Origin: Gammaproteobacteria bacterium | GTDB taxonomy: Bacteria; Pseudomonadota; Gammaproteobacteria; Pseudomonadales; Pseudomonadaceae | Assembly (NCBI GenBank): GCA_012513235.1 | Contig: JAAZCO010000068.1 | Coordinates: forward strand, 1-14,042 | Direction: 5' to 3' | DNA: 14,042 bases | In this document: positions 13,081 through 14,042 of the stretch, in pieces | Layout: each line of letters starts with the position of its first letter | How positions within the stretch are numbered: the stretch's first letter is position 1 | Translations under genes and position numbers: made by a program | Notes under the pieces: generated by a model | Told to the model about the DNA's origin: nothing | What the model saw: only the letters and a program-made list of their open reading frames with translations | Database searches by the model: none

Positions 13081-14042
13081 TTGCAGCGCGTGCATGTACA
13101 GCTACGGTCATACCACCCTTACTTTATCTTGACCACGCTCTTGTTGGCCGGCTTGACTGAATCAGCTCGCGCTCAAGACTTATTCATCATTGATCAGGTT
13201 ATACCTGAAGTCATCACGGCGACTCACCTGTACCAGCCCCCCGCTGCGGTACCCGGTAGCGTGAGCATTATTGATCAAGCCCTTATTACTGCCAGTGGCG
13301 CACGTAATATCACTGATCTTTTACGCTTAGTGCCCGGCATGCTGGTGGTACCCGACAGCAGCAACCTCACCACAGTGAATTACCACGGCACCAGTCCGGG
13401 TCAAGCGCGGCGCTTGCAGGTATTAATTGATGGGCGCTCAGTGTATCGCTCTGCTTTTGCTCAAGTGGACTGGTCAGACCTACCTGTGGCCATAGAAGAT
13501 ATTCAGCGCATTGAAGTCTTTCGCGGCCCCAACACTGTCAGTTATGGGGCTAACGCTTTACTGGGCGTGATTAACATTATTACCACCCCAGCTAAAGACA
13601 CGCACGGCACATTGCTGAAAACCAATATTGGCCAAAACGGTATCCGTGATTGGTATGCCCGCCAAGCCTGGCACAGTGATCGTTCGGATATGCGCTTATC
13701 GCTGTCAGGATTGACCGACAATGGCTTTGATAAGCGCAAAGATGGCAGTGACTTTAGAGACAGTCGCCGCCTGAGTCGCTTTAATTTAAGGGCTAATCAT
13801 CAGATTGATGAGCAAAACAATATTGATTGGCAACTGGCGTTTAAAGAAGGCAGTAACCAAATCAACAATAACTACAGGTCTATTTTCTCAGACAATCTTC
13901 AGTTTAACCCTGACGAACAAGACAGCAATTCCGATCAACAAGCCAAGGATTACGCCATCAGTGTGCGCTGGTCCTCAGCAGTCAATTCACAACATAATAT
14001 TTCTCTGCAGGCCAATGCGCAGCAATGGGAGCGCTTACGTGA
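13081..14042 (+). CDS. TonB-dependent outer-membrane receptor (partial, runs off window)
   Basis: This is the N-terminal 320 residues of a TonB-dependent receptor, a ligand-gated outer-membrane beta-barrel powered by TonB-ExbBD. It has a signal peptide of about 31 residues (hydrophobic YFILTTLLLAGL, cut after SARA). EVITAT near 43-48 may be the TonB box. The plug domain spans ~52-170 with PGSVSIID, ARNITDLLRLVPGM, RLQVLIDGRSVY, and IQRIEVFRGPNTVSYGANAL followed by GVINIIT. The first barrel strands (LLKTNIGQNG, MRLSLSGLTDNGF) follow. No stop is reached; a full receptor would need some 350 more residues. The start is TTG, with GTG 13090 as the alternative. It is divergent from gpsA. No ligand can be deduced, and no iron-responsive (Fur-like) site is evident in the 127-base gap. 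Confidence 0.9.
   Translation, partial: MQRVHVQLRSYHPYFILTTLLLAGLTESARAQDLFIIDQVIPEVITATHLYQPPAAVPGSVSIIDQALITASGARNITDLLRLVPGMLVVPDSSNLTTVNYHGTSPGQARRLQVLIDGRSVYRSAFAQVDWSDLPVAIEDIQRIEVFRGPNTVSYGANALLGVINIITTPAKDTHGTLLKTNIGQNGIRDWYARQAWHSDRSDMRLSLSGLTDNGFDKRKDGSDFRDSRRLSRFNLRANHQIDEQNNIDWQLAFKEGSNQINNNYRSIFSDNLQFNPDEQDSNSDQQAKDYAISVRWSSAVNSQHNISLQANAQQWERLR

Noticed and set aside
13068..13160. 30-codon frame (ATG 13068) as a real leader peptide
   Set aside because: No ribosome-binding site precedes it, and it overlaps the receptor's signal peptide coding region. Kept only as a remark on the receptor start.

Overview
The window looks like chromosomal DNA of a gammaproteobacterium of the Pseudomonas group. 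The reasons are: a moxR-DUF58-tgpA transglutaminase operon, a GpsA of exactly 340 residues with strongly Pseudomonas-like motifs, tusD-tusC sulfur-relay genes, a DUF4892 protein, and a gpsA-DUF4389-sixA run. Base composition looks moderate to AT-leaning for that group (judged by eye, not computed). This could fit one of the lower-GC, smaller-genome Pseudomonadaceae lineages, but the exact genus cannot be fixed from the sequence. There is no sign of a phage, insertion sequence, CRISPR array, tRNA or rRNA, and the region reads as ordinary core genome with a few regulatory oddities.

Layout. At the left edge, tusC (cut by the window start) and tusD lie on the minus strand, joined by a TAATG overlap. 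Divergent from them on the plus strand is a YggS/PLPBP-family PLP-binding protein with a TTG start. A short gap with a probable terminator hairpin follows. From about 1750 to 12953 every gene is on the minus strand. In the order they are transcribed (right to left) they are gpsA, a DUF4389 membrane protein with a 9-bp tandem repeat, sixA, an alpha/beta hydrolase, a YfcG-type glutathione transferase, a DUF4892 periplasmic protein, an AI-2E-family permease, a small lipoprotein, a MoxR ATPase, a DUF58 protein, the TgpA transglutaminase and an MFS transporter. At the right edge, divergent from gpsA on the plus strand, a TonB-dependent outer-membrane receptor begins and runs off the window.

How the genes fit together. 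Stop/start overlaps (ATGA or TAATG) join tusD-tusC, DUF4389-sixA, yfcG-DUF4892, moxR-DUF58 and DUF58-tgpA, so these are almost certainly co-transcribed and translationally coupled pairs. The moxR-DUF58-tgpA trio is a complete cell-envelope module: the ATPase and DUF58 protein presumably act with the membrane-anchored periplasmic transglutaminase, whose Cys/His/Asp triad is intact. GpsA makes glycerol-3-phosphate for phospholipids. SixA removes phosphate from a histidine on PTS-type phosphocarriers. TusBCD carries sulfur for tRNA 2-thiouridine.

No wholly new system is evident. The points most worth a second look are three intergenic inverted repeats placed like control elements (before tusD, over the promoter of the MFS gene, and in the moxR leader), the slippage-prone repeat in the DUF4389 gene, and three envelope proteins of unknown function (the small lipoprotein, the DUF4892 protein and the DUF4389 protein).
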